In this document: positions 39,701 through 54,700 of the stretch, piece by piece | Layout of the letters: each line of letters opens with the position of its first letter | Numbering within the stretch: position 1 is the stretch's first letter | NCBI RefSeq assembly: GCF_900496995.4 | Contig: NC_044020.1 | Location: 10,248,001-10,312,000, forward strand | Source: Aquila chrysaetos chrysaetos | Taxonomy: Eukaryota > Chordata > Aves > Accipitriformes > Accipitridae | Direction: 5' to 3' | Length of the DNA stretch: 64,000 nt | The notes under the pieces: model-generated | What the model saw: only the letters and a program-made list of their open reading frames with translations | Told to the model about the DNA's origin: nothing | The model's database searches: none | Translations under genes and position numbers: made by a program

Positions 39701-42700
39701 CTCAAAGAAATTAAAAAGAAGGATATATTAGGAGTGAGAAAATAGTTTGGAATCAGGTTAGGATTAAATTAATTTTGTGAATTTTAGCAACACATATCTC
39801 TTGGACCTTACATCTGCACTGCTTCAAAATAAAAATCAATGCTTTTTCATTAAAAGGCATTTTTCTCCTCAGACAACTGCTGGATGTCATACAGAGCCCA
39901 TGCAAACATAATAGTTTGTTAGCAGAACCTAATGAGTTAAAAAATAAAAAATGTGTCAGTCACTAGGTCACAAAAATGGCCCTATGCTCTGCTTTCTGTG
40001 GAATATTAACCATGAAGTATTATGTAGTTAAAGGTGACCAAGCAGCAAGTTGGCTAATATTTATGAGCCAATCCATCAGCTCCATGAGTCTCATCTAAAA
40101 TAGTTTTGTCTTCCTAGTAGAGATTACTAAAAATCTCTAATGCCCGTCGCCTCACTTCTTAAATTATTTCCATTTTTAAGTCAAAATTATTGTTTGTTTT
40201 TTTACTGAGTGATCACTTGAAGTTGTTACAAACTGAACACTGGTCTTCGGAGTTTCAAACAGTATAGCAATTCCATTTTATAAAGTGCATGCTTCATAAC
40301 CCATGAATATTAAAAAAATCCCTCTGATCTCATCCATTCTAAGCCAACCTTCTCAAGCCTCTCTTATAATTTTTTCTTGGTAGCAATGAAGCTACAACTG
40401 CAGTACAATCTTTTATTGTAATATTTTGCTGAAGGACCTCATCATAGAGGACTAACGAAACCTGTACTGGGGAGCATAAAACCTAAACCACTCTTCTATA
40501 AAAGTTAAGGAAGAGAAACAAATATGCACATTTCTGTGCAGTTCAGAGTACTTGTCCATCCATAAAAGAACAATCCAGAGCTAAATTTCTCCAATAGCCT
40601 TTCAGATACTCTTTATAGTCTCTAAAGTAATTGGACTTTATTTGATTCAAGGAAATTATTTTTTCTGATGACCTTATCTCAGTTTATTTTCATGGCCCTG
40701 CTTACTTGAATCAGAACTGTTTAATGTTGCACTTTTCTGAAACAGGAGTCAGAGCAAAGTCTGGCAGATAATTTAAACCCAAGCTTCTAAGCAAGCTTGG
40801 CTGCAATTTTTAAGCAAGTAAAGGAAATGGCATGTAGCAATCTATCTTAACTTTTTCTCCGGGCTGTGTTCTGCCTGTTGTTACTATAAGCTATACTAAA
40901 AAAGAGGAACAGCTGATTGTGGCTCTTTGTTAGAGGTAATGTAAAAAGGGCATGTATAAACATGAATTTAAATAGAAGCTATTGATTCATTCTATTGAAC
41001 CCACACCCCTGTATAGTCTTACTTTAGACTTCACCATCTTGTTCACAAAACTGATTGCAAAAAAAGGAAGTGTAATACACGATCATCGATTTGCACAAGG
41101 ATCTGTGGGAATTGCTTGTGTGACTTCTTGAAAGTTGCTTAATTTGGGAGTCATCCAGTCAGGAAACAAAAGGAATGAAATTATATTTTAACACACTCAA
41201 ATAGCATTTGTGAACAGTGAATTTTCTAAACAATAGCCATTGTGAGCTGTGAATCCATACGGATTGGTAAGTTCTTACGGAATAGCCAGAGATTAGTGAA
41301 GAACAGGTAGATTTAGAGCTGGTGTAAATCAGTGCAGATCCACTAGCTTCCATAGAACTGCCGGTTAGACCCAGTACAGGAGCTGGCTTCAAATTTGAGG
41401 AAAAGAAAGGAAAAACATTTTCCTGAGGGTAATTTCTATAATTATTAGTAAGAAATATCCCCAGGCTTCTAAGGATAACAAACTGAGCCTAAGGAGAACT
41501 CCACTGAATGCCATAAAGACAGACATATCTATCTAAAAAAATGTACCAGAAGACTTCTGTGGACTAGCTGTGTTTTCATGTAAAAATATTCATCAGATAG
41601 CACCTTTCTCCATCATACACCCGCTCTCCAGGAATGCTCAGCACGATCTTGTCGTGGCTTTCTCTACCAGTACCTTGGACAGCAGCAAATTGGGCTGATT
41701 TACTCTTGTTAACCCATTGCCTCTAAGGCCTTCAGGTCTGTGCTCGGCTTCCAAGGGTCTGTGGAAATTACCTGAGAAAATAAAAACAACTGACACAAAA
41801 TGTAGGTTTGCACACTGTTTAAAAAAAGCAATCTTTCAGAGTATTTCCCAAAAGAGCCTTTATGTAGCTTTATCCGTGCTATGGCAAATGTGAACGTTCT
41901 CATCTGATCCTGAAAACTACGGGTTCCTATTCTTGTCCAGTATTGGAAAGAAAGCTGTGTAGAAATACCAGCTCCACAGGCCAAATCTGAGGAGTCATGG
42001 TTGAACATTTGGTAAATATTGGATTATGGAAATCAAACAAATCTGTCAATGCAGTTGGAACCATTATTTTGCTGATAAATATTTTTATCCCAATGTTTTG
42101 CCCTAGCTTATGTGCAAAGCCTTTCATTAGTGTCATCTTCTGGAACTGGCTATTCAGGTGGTAGCCTAGATTTCACACCCAAACGGCTGCACCTTAGGAG
42201 GTCCTTATGCAGTCCTTGTTGATTTTTTTAAGTCCAGGTACCCACAGTCTGATGAGTCACAAGGCGTCCACAGCAGGTGGTGGGGCAGTAACACATAACC
42301 TCTGTGCTTTCTCCCTACAGGAAGCCTCCTGTGCCTACGTGCTGATCGTGACGGCTGTATACTGGGTCTCTGAAGCCGTACCTCTTGGTGCAGCAGCCTT
42401 AGTTCCTGCTTTCCTATACCCACTTTTTGGAGTCATGAAGTCCAGTGAGGTCAGACCAGTATGCACTTTTTTATCATTTAATATTGTTACTCTCAGTTAA
42501 TTATCTGAATAAACTAATCTTAGTGGACTAGCAAGACTAAGAGGTGTGGGAAGAAAAAGTGTACATCTTGTAATGTATAACTTGGGCCAACCAGCTCTTT
42601 CTTCTACTGAAGATAGATACACAGAAGGCTGTATTAGCCAAGAGAGGTGTCCATCCTGTCAGCTACTGCATAACCAATAATTCCCCAAATCTATTGTATC

Positions 42701-45700
42701 AAAGGATTCCACCTTTCCCCTCCTCCAAAACCAGGTAAACAGCAGTTATGGAATAAACTGTAAAGTTTCCTTCCAATTATATTTATTACAGGTGATGTGT
42801 AAGACTAGATAATTTTGTTATCCAGGTGAATGTCTAGTCTTTTTTTCCAAGCTGTAATCTTAGTGCTGCGTTGTAGCCATGAGTTCTAAGGCAAGGAGTA
42901 GCTGTACAAAAAAGTCTCTATGATCAGTTCTGAATTTGCTTACTTGAGGGTATTTTTTTTAAATGTTACTTTCTTTCATGATATGCCAAGAATTTATTTT
43001 ATTTAATCTACAGCTTTTTTTCCCCTGCTTTTTTCTCTCTCATTTTTGGGGTTGGGGGGGCATCCCACTTGATTTACAAGGACTAGAAATACAGATAAGA
43101 ACACAGAAAAGTATATAGCAACCGTAAAATTGTTGATTTCTAACACAATCTAGCACTGGGCATACCAATAAATGGATAGAATCAAGCATGAACCAAGAGT
43201 TTTATGACCTGTCTTATTCCTCCCAGTGGTATAACAACTGTGTAATATAATCAGATACATTTCCATACCAACACAGTTAAATATTTTCAAGATTTTTTTT
43301 TCTAACATAAAGGTAAAGTAGTTACGTATTTTCATTACAAAATTCTGCAGCATATTGGAGAGGGAAAATTTAAGGGCAGCCTGACAGAAATTCAATGTAA
43401 TATCAAATTAAATGACAGTGAGACTACTGCAGAGAATGTATTATTTGCTTTAGGAACAGAATAAAACCCTGTATTTTAAAATAAACAACTCAGATGATGC
43501 TGCAGTATTTCCAGTCTGCTGTTCTGGAGTGCCAAAGAAACCAAGGGCCCTTGCCTAGCAGTTTAAGCTACAAATAACTCACAGGGTCTTAAGAACATAA
43601 GCCAGTGTGTTGTATATGTTTATGTGTGTATTAATAAGAATATTAGTATTCACTTGTTTCTCCAAAATGACTGTGAAAGGAATAAAGGAAAACAACAGAT
43701 TCTTTGTGCTGCTGGCTTGATGGATTCCCTTCATTCAGTTCAAGATCTTTTTTTAACAAGGTAGCAGGAAAATAAAGAAAGTTAATGAGAAAGAAACCAG
43801 TGGAAGAAAGCCAAAAAAGTGATATTTAAAAGTTCTGGCACACAACTGTGATGGACAAGTCTATTTAGGTCACCACAAGGGATTTGTTAAATAAATATAA
43901 TTAAATACTCAACTTGCTGCAGCTTTCACAAAATAACATTAGTGTCATTCTTGCACTTTTATGGAGCACCATAAGTATAACTGAGGACAATGGAAAAAAT
44001 ACTGCTTCTACTGATTTTAATTGTTTTAAAATGCTGGCATCTACATTTGGTTAGCGGAATAGTTTTAAACTGAAGAAACGATGTTTTTGGAAAAATATTC
44101 CAGCAACAGCTTGGGAAGGATTGCATCAGAATGAAATGAAAAATTTAGCTAGACTCCAAGCATCTGTCTGTAACTTTTATTTTCTCCTATTTGTTTGCTT
44201 TCACACAAGAGAGTGTGTGTGTGTGAATGTTTTTGTTTGCTTCATTTGTTATTTTTGTAGTCACTTCACAGAACATCTCATATCTTAGCAAGCCCCACAT
44301 TCAAGAATGCTGCTTTGGAGGACCATGCATTGTCTCTGAATTTTTTCCTGAGCCAGTTGATGATTTTTGCTCATCCCCTTTAAATTAAAGTTTTCTTTTT
44401 TTAAACTTTGCCCTGTTTTCCTGATACAATGGAGATGGATTTCCATTGTGAAAAGTTCTAGCACGGGGTTTGTGGATCATCACAGCAATATCCCAACTTT
44501 TCACTATTGCATTCAGCGAGCATGTCCCAAAGGACTTTTTTCTGAAGCTGTAAGTTCTAGGGATGCCACATTTTGCCCAACAGTTGAACAAGACATAAGA
44601 AATACAAACAAGGTAGACAATGACATCTCCAAAAGCAGATGAAGCACTTGAATAAGCTGCCTTCAGTGCAGAGGTTTCTCTGTGGCTGTTTCAATCTGGA
44701 CCTAGCTGAGTGATTAACTGCAGGCAGCGAGCATCCTGCTCAAAGAAGTAAAATCTATCTTGATGTCTTCAAAGCTGAGAAACCTACTAACAAGTGGGTA
44801 TAGAGCCTTGTTATTTGTAAACACAACATGAAAGAGATTAAAGAGAGCATTTTGACTCACGAATTCTTCATTTTCTCCAGCTCCCCATCATTCTTTCTGT
44901 AAGGGGAAAAAATCCACAATACCATATTTCTTCTCATTCAGCATGATCTCTGTGTAGGGTAGTTACTGCTTGTTTAACTGACTGTTTCCCCCTTGTCCTT
45001 AATGCAGGTGGCTGCCGAATATTTCAAGAACACAACTTTGCTCCTCATGGGCGTGATTTGTGTGGCAGCTTCTGTAGAAAAGTGGAATCTCCACAAGCGA
45101 ATCGCCCTGCGCATGGTCATGATGGCTGGAGCAAAGCCAGGCATGTGAGTGAACCTTTGACTTTGGGGTAGTCTGAGGCTGACAGCAGCAGCTTGAAAGA
45201 GCAAATAACATCTCCAACTTTCCCATCCATGGGTACAAGCTAGCTTGGTTTGGGGCTCTTTTTCCTACCCACCTTTCATTTCAGAGTTTGAAAGCTTACA
45301 AATTTTCTCATCCTCTTTCTGCCACCTCCTACTCCTTGACTTGTTGTCCCTTTGCTCTCTATTTTTTACTGGTACTGATTTTAGTCTCTCTGTTCGTTCT
45401 TTGCCTGTTGTTTAGCAAGCACAAAAGGATGATTAAAACCTGGATAAACTGAAAAACGCTGTTTCTCACGTCACATGCCGATTTTCACGTGGGGCAGCAA
45501 ATGGCTTCCAGTGATACATTGTCTTATGACAGTTCTCAGCACAAGGCAGCATTTTATCTGCGCACAGTATGATATTTTGGCACCCACAAAAAGAAAAAGA
45601 CACCGCGTACTTATCAGTTGACTAATGAAAATGTTAGGCAAGGAGGCCCTTAATACTTCTGAAAGTGCCTCAAGAAGATTTCCCTGTGTTGTACTCCAGG

Positions 45701-48700
45701 TTGCTTCTTTGCTTTATGTGTTGCACCACGGTGCTCTCCATGTGGCTTTCCAACACATCCACCACAGCCATGGTGATGCCAATCGTGGAGGCAGTGCTCC
45801 AGGAGCTAGTGAATGCTGAGGAGGAGCGCGAGGTCATCAGTACTGCAGGCAGCACCATTATTGAAGAAAACGAGCCAATAGGTATTTGTCAATATTGGCC
45901 ATTCTTTTCTCATTTGTTTATCAGTGACCAGACTCGTTGATACACAATATTCAAATTCTATCGAGGTCAGAGTTGTCTGACTTGTACTGCCAAAGACCTA
46001 GTCCATACTCTTTCTTTTTGTACTCTGATATTTCTTTCAAAGAATGAAAGAAAGTTTCAAGATGTGATGGGACAATTGGAATTGGGAAACTATTTATGTT
46101 GAATTAGGGCATTACTGGAGTTTATGTGTCATAAACTCTTAGGTCATAGGATTTTACAGGGCTGGAAGGAAACCTCTGAGAAGAAATTAAAAGAAATGTA
46201 GAAGAGGCCCAAAAGTGTGCTCTGTGACAATCCCACACTTGCCTGTTCTACCCCTGCCCTCCCAGGCTGCCCAGGTCAGAGCAGGTGCCACAAAAAAAAC
46301 TGGTTAGAGCTCTGAGGTTCGTTTCGTTCATTCTTTCCCAGAAAGAAAGGATTTGGGAAGAAAAGAATCTCTCTTTTCTTTCAATTCACAGATTCCGGTC
46401 TGAAAATGATGTCATCTAACCTTGCCTATTATACATAGGTATGATAGTCTTTTAATTGCCAGAGGCATGTGATTGGGACAATATGACACAATAAAATGCT
46501 GCATAAGGGTCACAGAGTAACTGAGATGGTTTGGACAAGCTTTTGTTTGCAGTAGCTTTTCCAGGTTCGGTGCTGCGGCCCAGAGGCTCAGCTCAGGTCT
46601 TACCCCAAGGGCTGCTTTCTCTTCCTTCATTGCAGGTCTCAGCGAAAAGCATGGCCAACCTTCACTGGAGCTTATCTTCATCAATGAGGAGTAAGAATGA
46701 ACCCTGTACATCACGACTGGAGATTTGAGCCCTACACAGGTTGCAATGAGATGAACCCAGGAGTAGAGCCAGGAAGGGCAAGCAGAAGCTTACAAGTGAA
46801 TGTTTCAGATGTGACTGACAAGGAAGGCTTATATGAGAAATGGGATTAATGTAATGGTCTGGATCTCACTAAAGCTTCCCAGTATTTATGTATTTTTTAA
46901 CACTATGGCCATTTCAGAGAGAAGGAAAATGTTTCTCAGGGTTTGAAAGATCTTTTGAAGTTTGTGTTTGTGCTGTATAAGAGAGTTCTGCCCACAGATT
47001 TTTATTTCTGTTCCCCTGAAGGAACAGAGATGGAGAGGATCCAAGCACAGTATGGAGTGCCCACAGGACATATCCAGAGGGAAGACTCTTACAGAGGATT
47101 CCTGAGGAAAGTCTGAACTTTCAAGAGCATTCAAGAGAGAGATGTGGGCCAGAGGGGGGAGAACCAACAAAAACCACCCCTCCTCCCCCAAAAAGCCCTG
47201 TAAAATATTTCTTTTAATATAGACAAATTTCTTTGGAAGTTTAAAACACTAGCAGTTTCAACCAGATCTCTATTTGCAGTAAAATCTAGTAAGGTGAAAA
47301 GGGCAAATCAAGGAAAGGACTAATTTCTTTGTGAAATCATCAAATCAACCAGCAGTTCAAGGTACACAGGAGAATATACAAAGTTATTGTCCTAAAACTA
47401 TAGTATAGGTTAAATCCTAAGGAGCGTCTTCTTACAAGGTGTGAGAATAAATCACACAGTCCCTTCTTGAGCTCCCTCTATATTATTCACAAGTGTTAAA
47501 ATAAGAGAAACAAGTTCTTGTTACACCTTTAAAAATTTACTTTAAACCAAACATTATTCAAACAGCACATGTTGATGACTTTAAGTTAACTTGCAAGGTC
47601 TAAATAGTTTTCTCATTTCTCTGGAGACTAATGGGTCCTCCAATATTCCCTCTGTTATCTCTTTTTATCCTAGCCATATTTTCTGTGCAGTATAGAATCA
47701 AATTTTCAGTTTGGCATTGTGCCATTAATCCCTTTAAGCCCTATTGAAGAATATGTGTGGGATATTTCATAACAGAACTATTATTAAAATAGTATTACTT
47801 GAAAAAGAGCTTGAAATTTGGCAGGAAAAGAAAAGTAGCACATCTTCTGGAATTAAATCTGTTTTCAATGTCAAAGTAAAAGTTCAGTGGATTGTTTGCA
47901 TGGTCCACATGCCACACAGGACAGATTTTAGTGAAAGCTTTAATGTGGTACAGGTAGGTGCTCAGAAACAGCATTGGAGAGGTCAGCAGAGGAAGAACTT
48001 GAGTAGAACAAGACAGTGGTAGTGCTGGATTGCCTGGTGATTCACTCCACTGTGAATGGAGTCCATTCCTAGAATGGGGTATGTACTACCTAGAATACAT
48101 ATTTTTTCTTGCACGGAGGTGGAACCCCATTGCTGCACAAAGATAGAGCTGTGAAACATAATGATGACTCATGTATCTGGCCAAGACACCACATAAAAGG
48201 TCCTTATAAATGGTATTCATCACCATTTCAGTAGGCACTAGATCTCCTGCAGATGTTGCCCCTCCTACCCATGATGTGTGCCTTTTGAGGGAGCTGGGTG
48301 AACAGGCAGTTTTAAAGTATATTTTCCTTTCTTTGTTTTAGTGCTACTACTACTGACTTCAGCTCCTTGATGCACTCAAAGGTATTGTCATAGGTAGTAT
48401 CTTCTGAGCTACACTGTCTTCTAATGCAGGAACCATCAGAGCAGAGTCCACACAGCTCTGCAACAAACTGCTGTTTCCTTTATTTCAAACAAGTAGTGGT
48501 TGTTGGCAGAGAGTACGTATTGCAGAATGTCCTGCTTTGTATTTAACCTATCAACCTGCTTACACAAATCAAGTTGGGGAACATTAGCTCTGTAGTGTTG
48601 TATTTATTGCTGGAGATCCTGAGATCCAGTCAGTAAACTAACAATTCCATATGGTTTCTAGCAAGTTCAGATATGACCTTTTATTGTCCAAGTATTGCCA

Positions 48701-51700
48701 GCTTCTGCAGCTGAGACACCTCAGTTACTAGAACAACCTACGCATATCACAAAGTCACAGCCTCTAGCAAGGGACCTGTTAGATTCTCCTACACGGCAGA
48801 GGAAGAAGACCTAAACTTATTATAATCTGACTTCTAAGATCACTTTAAAATAAAATGAGGTTGTTGTTGTTTTTTTTTAAATCTTTTTTTTCCAGTGTAA
48901 AGTTAACAGCTGAAATTTTAGTGTGGGGTTTTGGGGGTTTTTTTGGTTGGTTGGTTGGTTGTTTTTTTTTTTTCAAAAGCCCACTACCCATGACCTTTAC
49001 AAAGCATCATAAATTCTAATCTAAGTGCTCCTAGGAACAGAAAAAAAGCTAATCTAAAGGCATTTGCCTCCCTACAGAGTATGAATGGTGTGCACATGAT
49101 AGCCAATCCTATTGGAACAATGAATTCTAAGAGCAATGGGCAGCACCTACCTCAGGTAAGGAGATGTTAGACCCAGGGGATGAGGGAAAAGACAGATGTG
49201 AACATCACCTGCTCCCCACTGCTTCATATTTGTTCCCTGTAAGCTGTGTTACATGGAATCGTTCTCCATCATCTTACAGCAGTCATGGCTTGGCCTTTTG
49301 CTAGTTCTTGCTCCCATTTAGATGCCCCCAGCACAGGTATATTCAGAAGACTCTCCCCCAATGGCTAGTAAAATTCATTTAGCTTTACATTCAGTAATGT
49401 GATCACAAGTTTCCCTTCTTATTTGCTGTTCTACCCACTTTATTTCCGCAAAGCCTCCATGGAAAATAGCCCAACTCAAAAATAACAATCCCTGACACAC
49501 AAAATCTTACTCAGAACTAAACCAGCAGCAAGCATGGGCCATTTAACTGTTCAGCCAGTTTGTTAGGTAGTCTTAGTATCCACCTCCTTTTTGTCTTGCC
49601 AAATATCCACAGTCAAAAGCCTCCATTACATCAGTCCATTCCAGTATTTCTGCTTCTCCTGAGCGGATCCAAGAAGCAATTGATGCTCGGACTATTGCAT
49701 AAGTTGATGTCCAGGAAATATCAGGCTAAAATCAACACACGAATTTGCATTCACAGTTCAAAAGAATCTGAGTGTATGTTTCCAATAAGGGCTAATGTGC
49801 TGCTCCTGAGACTTAATTTCTTCTTATACCCATTTCCCATACACATTCAGTGTTTATTTTGTAACTAATATACTCACTTCACTTTCAGTCTACAGGAATT
49901 TTGCCCAGGGTACCCTCACGATGATGATGAACCTATAGCATGACCGATTTTACTACATAAAACCAAATCCAAATTAATAAATTTAACAAAGCTATCTGAA
50001 CCACTTGCTGCCTTTTTCCTGATCCTAAATTACAGCCTTGGGTTGCATGTGGAGTGCCTGGAAGGACTGTACCTTTTTTCCAGTACAAGAACTTGATTTA
50101 CCAACATGGAGACTTTCCTGTCACTGCTAAGAAAGCTTCTTTTGGAGCAACATTTTCCTGCAGCTTATTCTTCCCTATTCCCATTGCCCAGCCTTTTTCA
50201 TGCCGTTTCTGAGGCCCCTAGCACTCCATTCCTAATTAGACTCCCTGAGCCAGTATAAGTGCAACAAGTCCACCAAACATTTGTCTGGTGGCTGCTCATA
50301 AGCCTCAAGGATTATGGATTCCTACTGCTGCAGTGCTGGCAGCCCGCCCCTGCAGCCCACAAAGGCTTTCGGTATCCCGCTGAGATTCCAGTCAGAACTG
50401 GAGCTGGCCAAAACCATAGCCAGAAGTCCAATTACTGTTTGTCCTACATTTCTGCCCCAGACAAGGCAATTTCAGGCCCCTGGACAGGTTTCTAGTTCTG
50501 ATCCCAGTTAATCCCTGTGAAGAAAAAACTGCCCCCTCTTACGCAAACCTGTTGTTCCTCTGGGACCAGTATCACCATGGCATTAGAGCAAGTTGGGCTG
50601 CTGTTCTGATCAGCTGCTTTTGTGAATGTATCCCCTCACAGGCTCAGATACTGGTCCTGCCTCCTAAGCCCTCAGAACTGGGTCTGAGCACTAAGTACCG
50701 GTATCAGACCAGACATGACCACATGGTCTGTAAATGCCTCTCACTGAGCATCTCCTACGCGGCAACCATTGGAGGACTGACAACCATCATAGGGACCTCC
50801 ACTAGCCTCATATTCTTAGAGCACTTCAACAAGTAAGTGATATTGTGGCTGTGTGAGAATGGTGGTTGGGTCTTTATCGTCTCTGTGGCTTTCCCCATGG
50901 GTTATTTACTACCTCCAGGAACCCTTGTAAGACAGTGTTTCTAAAGCCAATTTTGTTTCCTCCTCTACTCTAATGTTATTACTAATAGTTAATGGTTGAA
51001 AGGAGGAGCTTAAGTTAATACATATCCATGTCTTTCTCTCATGCAAAATAAAAATAATTCCTCAGCATGTGGTAACATTTAAGTTTCTTCAGCAACTTCT
51101 TTTGCACTCTGGAAAAGTAAACACTAAAGCCATGAAGATATAGCAAAGCTGTCAAAGATAAATACAAAAGAAGAAATGTCATAAAATCAGCTTCAAGTTG
51201 TTCTATGGGTTCTTAGAAAGCGGGTTCTTATGGTGAACCTAGAGGCATCACTACTATTACTTGGGCTGCTCAACATGTAGTGCAAAAATAAAAAAAACTT
51301 AGAAATGTGGCCTTACACCTTTGCTTCAGAGAAGATGAGAAGCAGCTCTGATCAGCTAAGTATTTCCTTTATCATATATACCCAGGGCTCCCAAAGTCGT
51401 GAACATTACCTCTGTCAGAAGACTGGTGGTAATTCTCCTCATGCACAGCTATGCATCCAAGCTCAAACCCGATTCTGATCATCTACTGCTGCCACTGCTG
51501 CCATGGTATCCTTCATTACTCTCTCTGAAATGGTGGTAGCAAAGAAAACTAATTTTGGAAGCCATCCTTAACCCAAGGATTTGGATTTTACAGAATTTCC
51601 AAAGATCTTGCTGTTATGACTGTTCCATCAAATGCACATATCAGACATCTTTGTCAGAGTCCAGCAGACTATCATCATTATTTGTGTGGTCCACAATAAG

Positions 51701-54700
51701 TCATACAAAGAGATTCTGGGTGGAACCATTCTTAAGTCTGCCGACACTAAAAAGGGCTTTAACAAAAACCACAGGTAGGGCCAGAATTTCACTCCTGGTA
51801 ACTCTAAGGGGTTTTGGATCTGGCTAGACAATCCAGACCATCTGGCCTTAAAGGTGTGAAGTGCTATAGGCTCATCTGTTGGTCAGGCGTGGTCAATGAT
51901 TGACATCCTTTGGCAATTGGTTTCACTATGCACATGTAATCCAGCTGTTGCAAACACATACTGATGCAATTTGTCTATCATGCCATGACAAATACGTATA
52001 CATACACTATATTCCATATAGTAATATCTATGTACTATATTACATATAGTGTGTGCACCTATGTATATTGGAGGTGCCTGTCCTTTCACTGTTCTAACTT
52101 CTTGTGCATTCTTTTTTTCCTTTACAGCCACTACCCAAATGCTGAAGTGGTGAATTTTGGGACCTGGTTTTTGTTCAGTTTCCCCATCTCCCTCATCATG
52201 TTGGTCCTGACTTGGTTCTGGATGCATTGGCTGTTCTTGGGTTGCAAGTGAGTGCAGGTTGTTCAAGATGCATGGATTATGAAAGCAGGGCATCTGGGGC
52301 TCCTCTAGAACATGTGTCATAAAGATGTTTCCAGTTGCAAATGACAAAAGCTAAGGCACAACTTCCTCCTTCTTGCCAGAACAATTACTGGAGGAAATCT
52401 TAGTGCTTAACTGTGCTGCATAGACAGCCGTGTACAGTATGGCTGCTTGAGAGTGACGTGCCTAGGTATCGCTGATGGAAACCCTTACTATGCATTCAAC
52501 TGATTTTTTGACTCTCATGACCATGAGGATCCCATTGTGGACCAAAAATCTTGTTAAAAGTCCTTTTGGAAAAGTACAGCTTAAAAAATGAATAGAAAAA
52601 TAACTGCAAGTGAACAAGTTACTATTTAGATCTGCTTCCAGCTCAATGAAATTAATGTAAGACCAGCTAGAAGTAAAGGTAAATAGACTCCATATATGTT
52701 TCTCTTTAAAGTAAAAAGGACTCACAGCCTAAGACATGAGTACATTTTGATACCAGTAAGTCCCTTAGCCCCAAAATAAGAACAAGGCTCAGACTCCTAT
52801 TTCATTTGTACCACGTATTCTCTTTGCAGAGGCACGCAGCAAAGTTAATGAAAATTGACTAAATGTGTGCATTTAGAGTGGATTAGTTAATCTGCATTAA
52901 ATTGTGGTGCAGACACATTTACTCAGAATTAAAGTGGCCTTAATTTGATTTAGTTTACTCTTAATAGTAAGCTGAACTGACATCACTAATTTATTTCACC
53001 TAAGTCAATGACTAAAATGATGCTTGCTGCTGACCTTGACTAGATTTGAAGAGGTAATTTAGAGGTGAATAGCTCCACGTCCTTCTCTCAGTCAGTCTCC
53101 TGAGCCTTGTAGTTCCAAATCGAAAGGCTAAACTAAGTCCTCTTTTTTTTTAATCTTGAGAGGAAACAGGCCCTAGCATGACCCTCAATTACTTGCTTTT
53201 ATTTTTAAATAAATATAATTGAAATTCCACATTGCATCCAAGACCTCATACTGATTAATGTTGTTCTAAATAATACCAGAGACGGAAGCATTATCGACTT
53301 TTTGCGAAGTACTGGTTGATTCCAAGCCTCCTTAATCTCTGACTCCTGTTCACTGCAGTTCATTAAAGAACATATTATGTTAGGAGCTTGGCTACAATAC
53401 TCTGCCTTCAGATCCTCCTAAGCCTAGAAACATTTATAACATGTTGAAACAGCTGCCTAATGCCTGTGCATAAATGTTTACTGAATTCCCGTAATGTTCA
53501 TGCTCTTTTCCTAGGAAGCCCCGTGTCATCAATCTGTTCTTACTTAGCCCTATTGGAATAACATGTCACATGTGATTTTTAGGCTCTGGACTAGGTCAAG
53601 GGGGAAGGATAACGGACCCACCAAATGGTTTTTGCCAGCAAGGCAGAGCTAAGGGTAGAATCATTACTATAGAACTGGCCATTATAAACCACATAGCTCT
53701 TCAGCTGCATTACTGCTGGTGGATTTTACTGGAGTCTAACAGCAAGGTTTGCAAGGGAATTTAAATACTTGTAAATGCAGAGCAGTGCTAAACGCGCTAA
53801 ACCCAAGTGTCACATAGATGTCCATTTACAAGTGAAATGAAAAGCCTGTTTAAGACTTTTTGTTAACCAGACAGGGCCTGCCTGCATTTTGAGCTATGCA
53901 AATTCCTTTGAGGATCTAGCCTTAACCAGGTACATGGAGTGAGATTGTAGTCCATGGTTTGGCCAGTGCTATGGCATGGATCTCTAGTGGGGTACCAAAT
54001 GAGATATTAAAATAGAAGGGACTATAAAAGCATGCCATTGTGCTCCCATGGTACTTCAGTCACTGAAGTCCCTGCTGCTGCAGCCTATTTTAGACTGGCT
54101 TAGCTGCAGAGGTTTCTTAACCCACCCCACGCACCGCTGTGTGACAGAGGGTACAGCTGGAGCAGAAAAGCAGAGCTCTGTGCCTCAAAGCACAGCAAAG
54201 TGATGCTACTGGAAAGAATAAAAGGAAAAGGTTAAAGTGAGCTTGCAAGTAGCTTAATTTCAATTAGGAATGTTGAGGCTTTGTTATAGTATGAAGGCAA
54301 TTTGAATAAACTAAGGATTTCACCTAATTTTCATACAAAAGTATAGCAGGTTTAAATATATTCAGCCATGAAATGTGCTTGTGCTTCTATGTCCCTGGCA
54401 GAAGTACAGGTATTTTTCACCAGGACAAAACACTAGGCTGATTCCCTTGCCCTCTGTGGCAGAGGCAATTTGCTGTTACACTGATTGTGCCTGGTTTAGA
54501 AACAGCTAGTATTAGTAGAAGCAGACAGGTCGTGAAAGCTGTTGGGAACCTCAGCACAGCTTTCCCCCATTACTTCCTGTGAATCCTGAATATTCAAGTC
54601 AAACCTGGGCCAAAAGCCAGCCCGAGCCCCATATGTGTTGGATACCCCTGATCCAACTGGAAAGCATAGAGTTTCCCCATTAAAAAATCTGTTGATAGCT

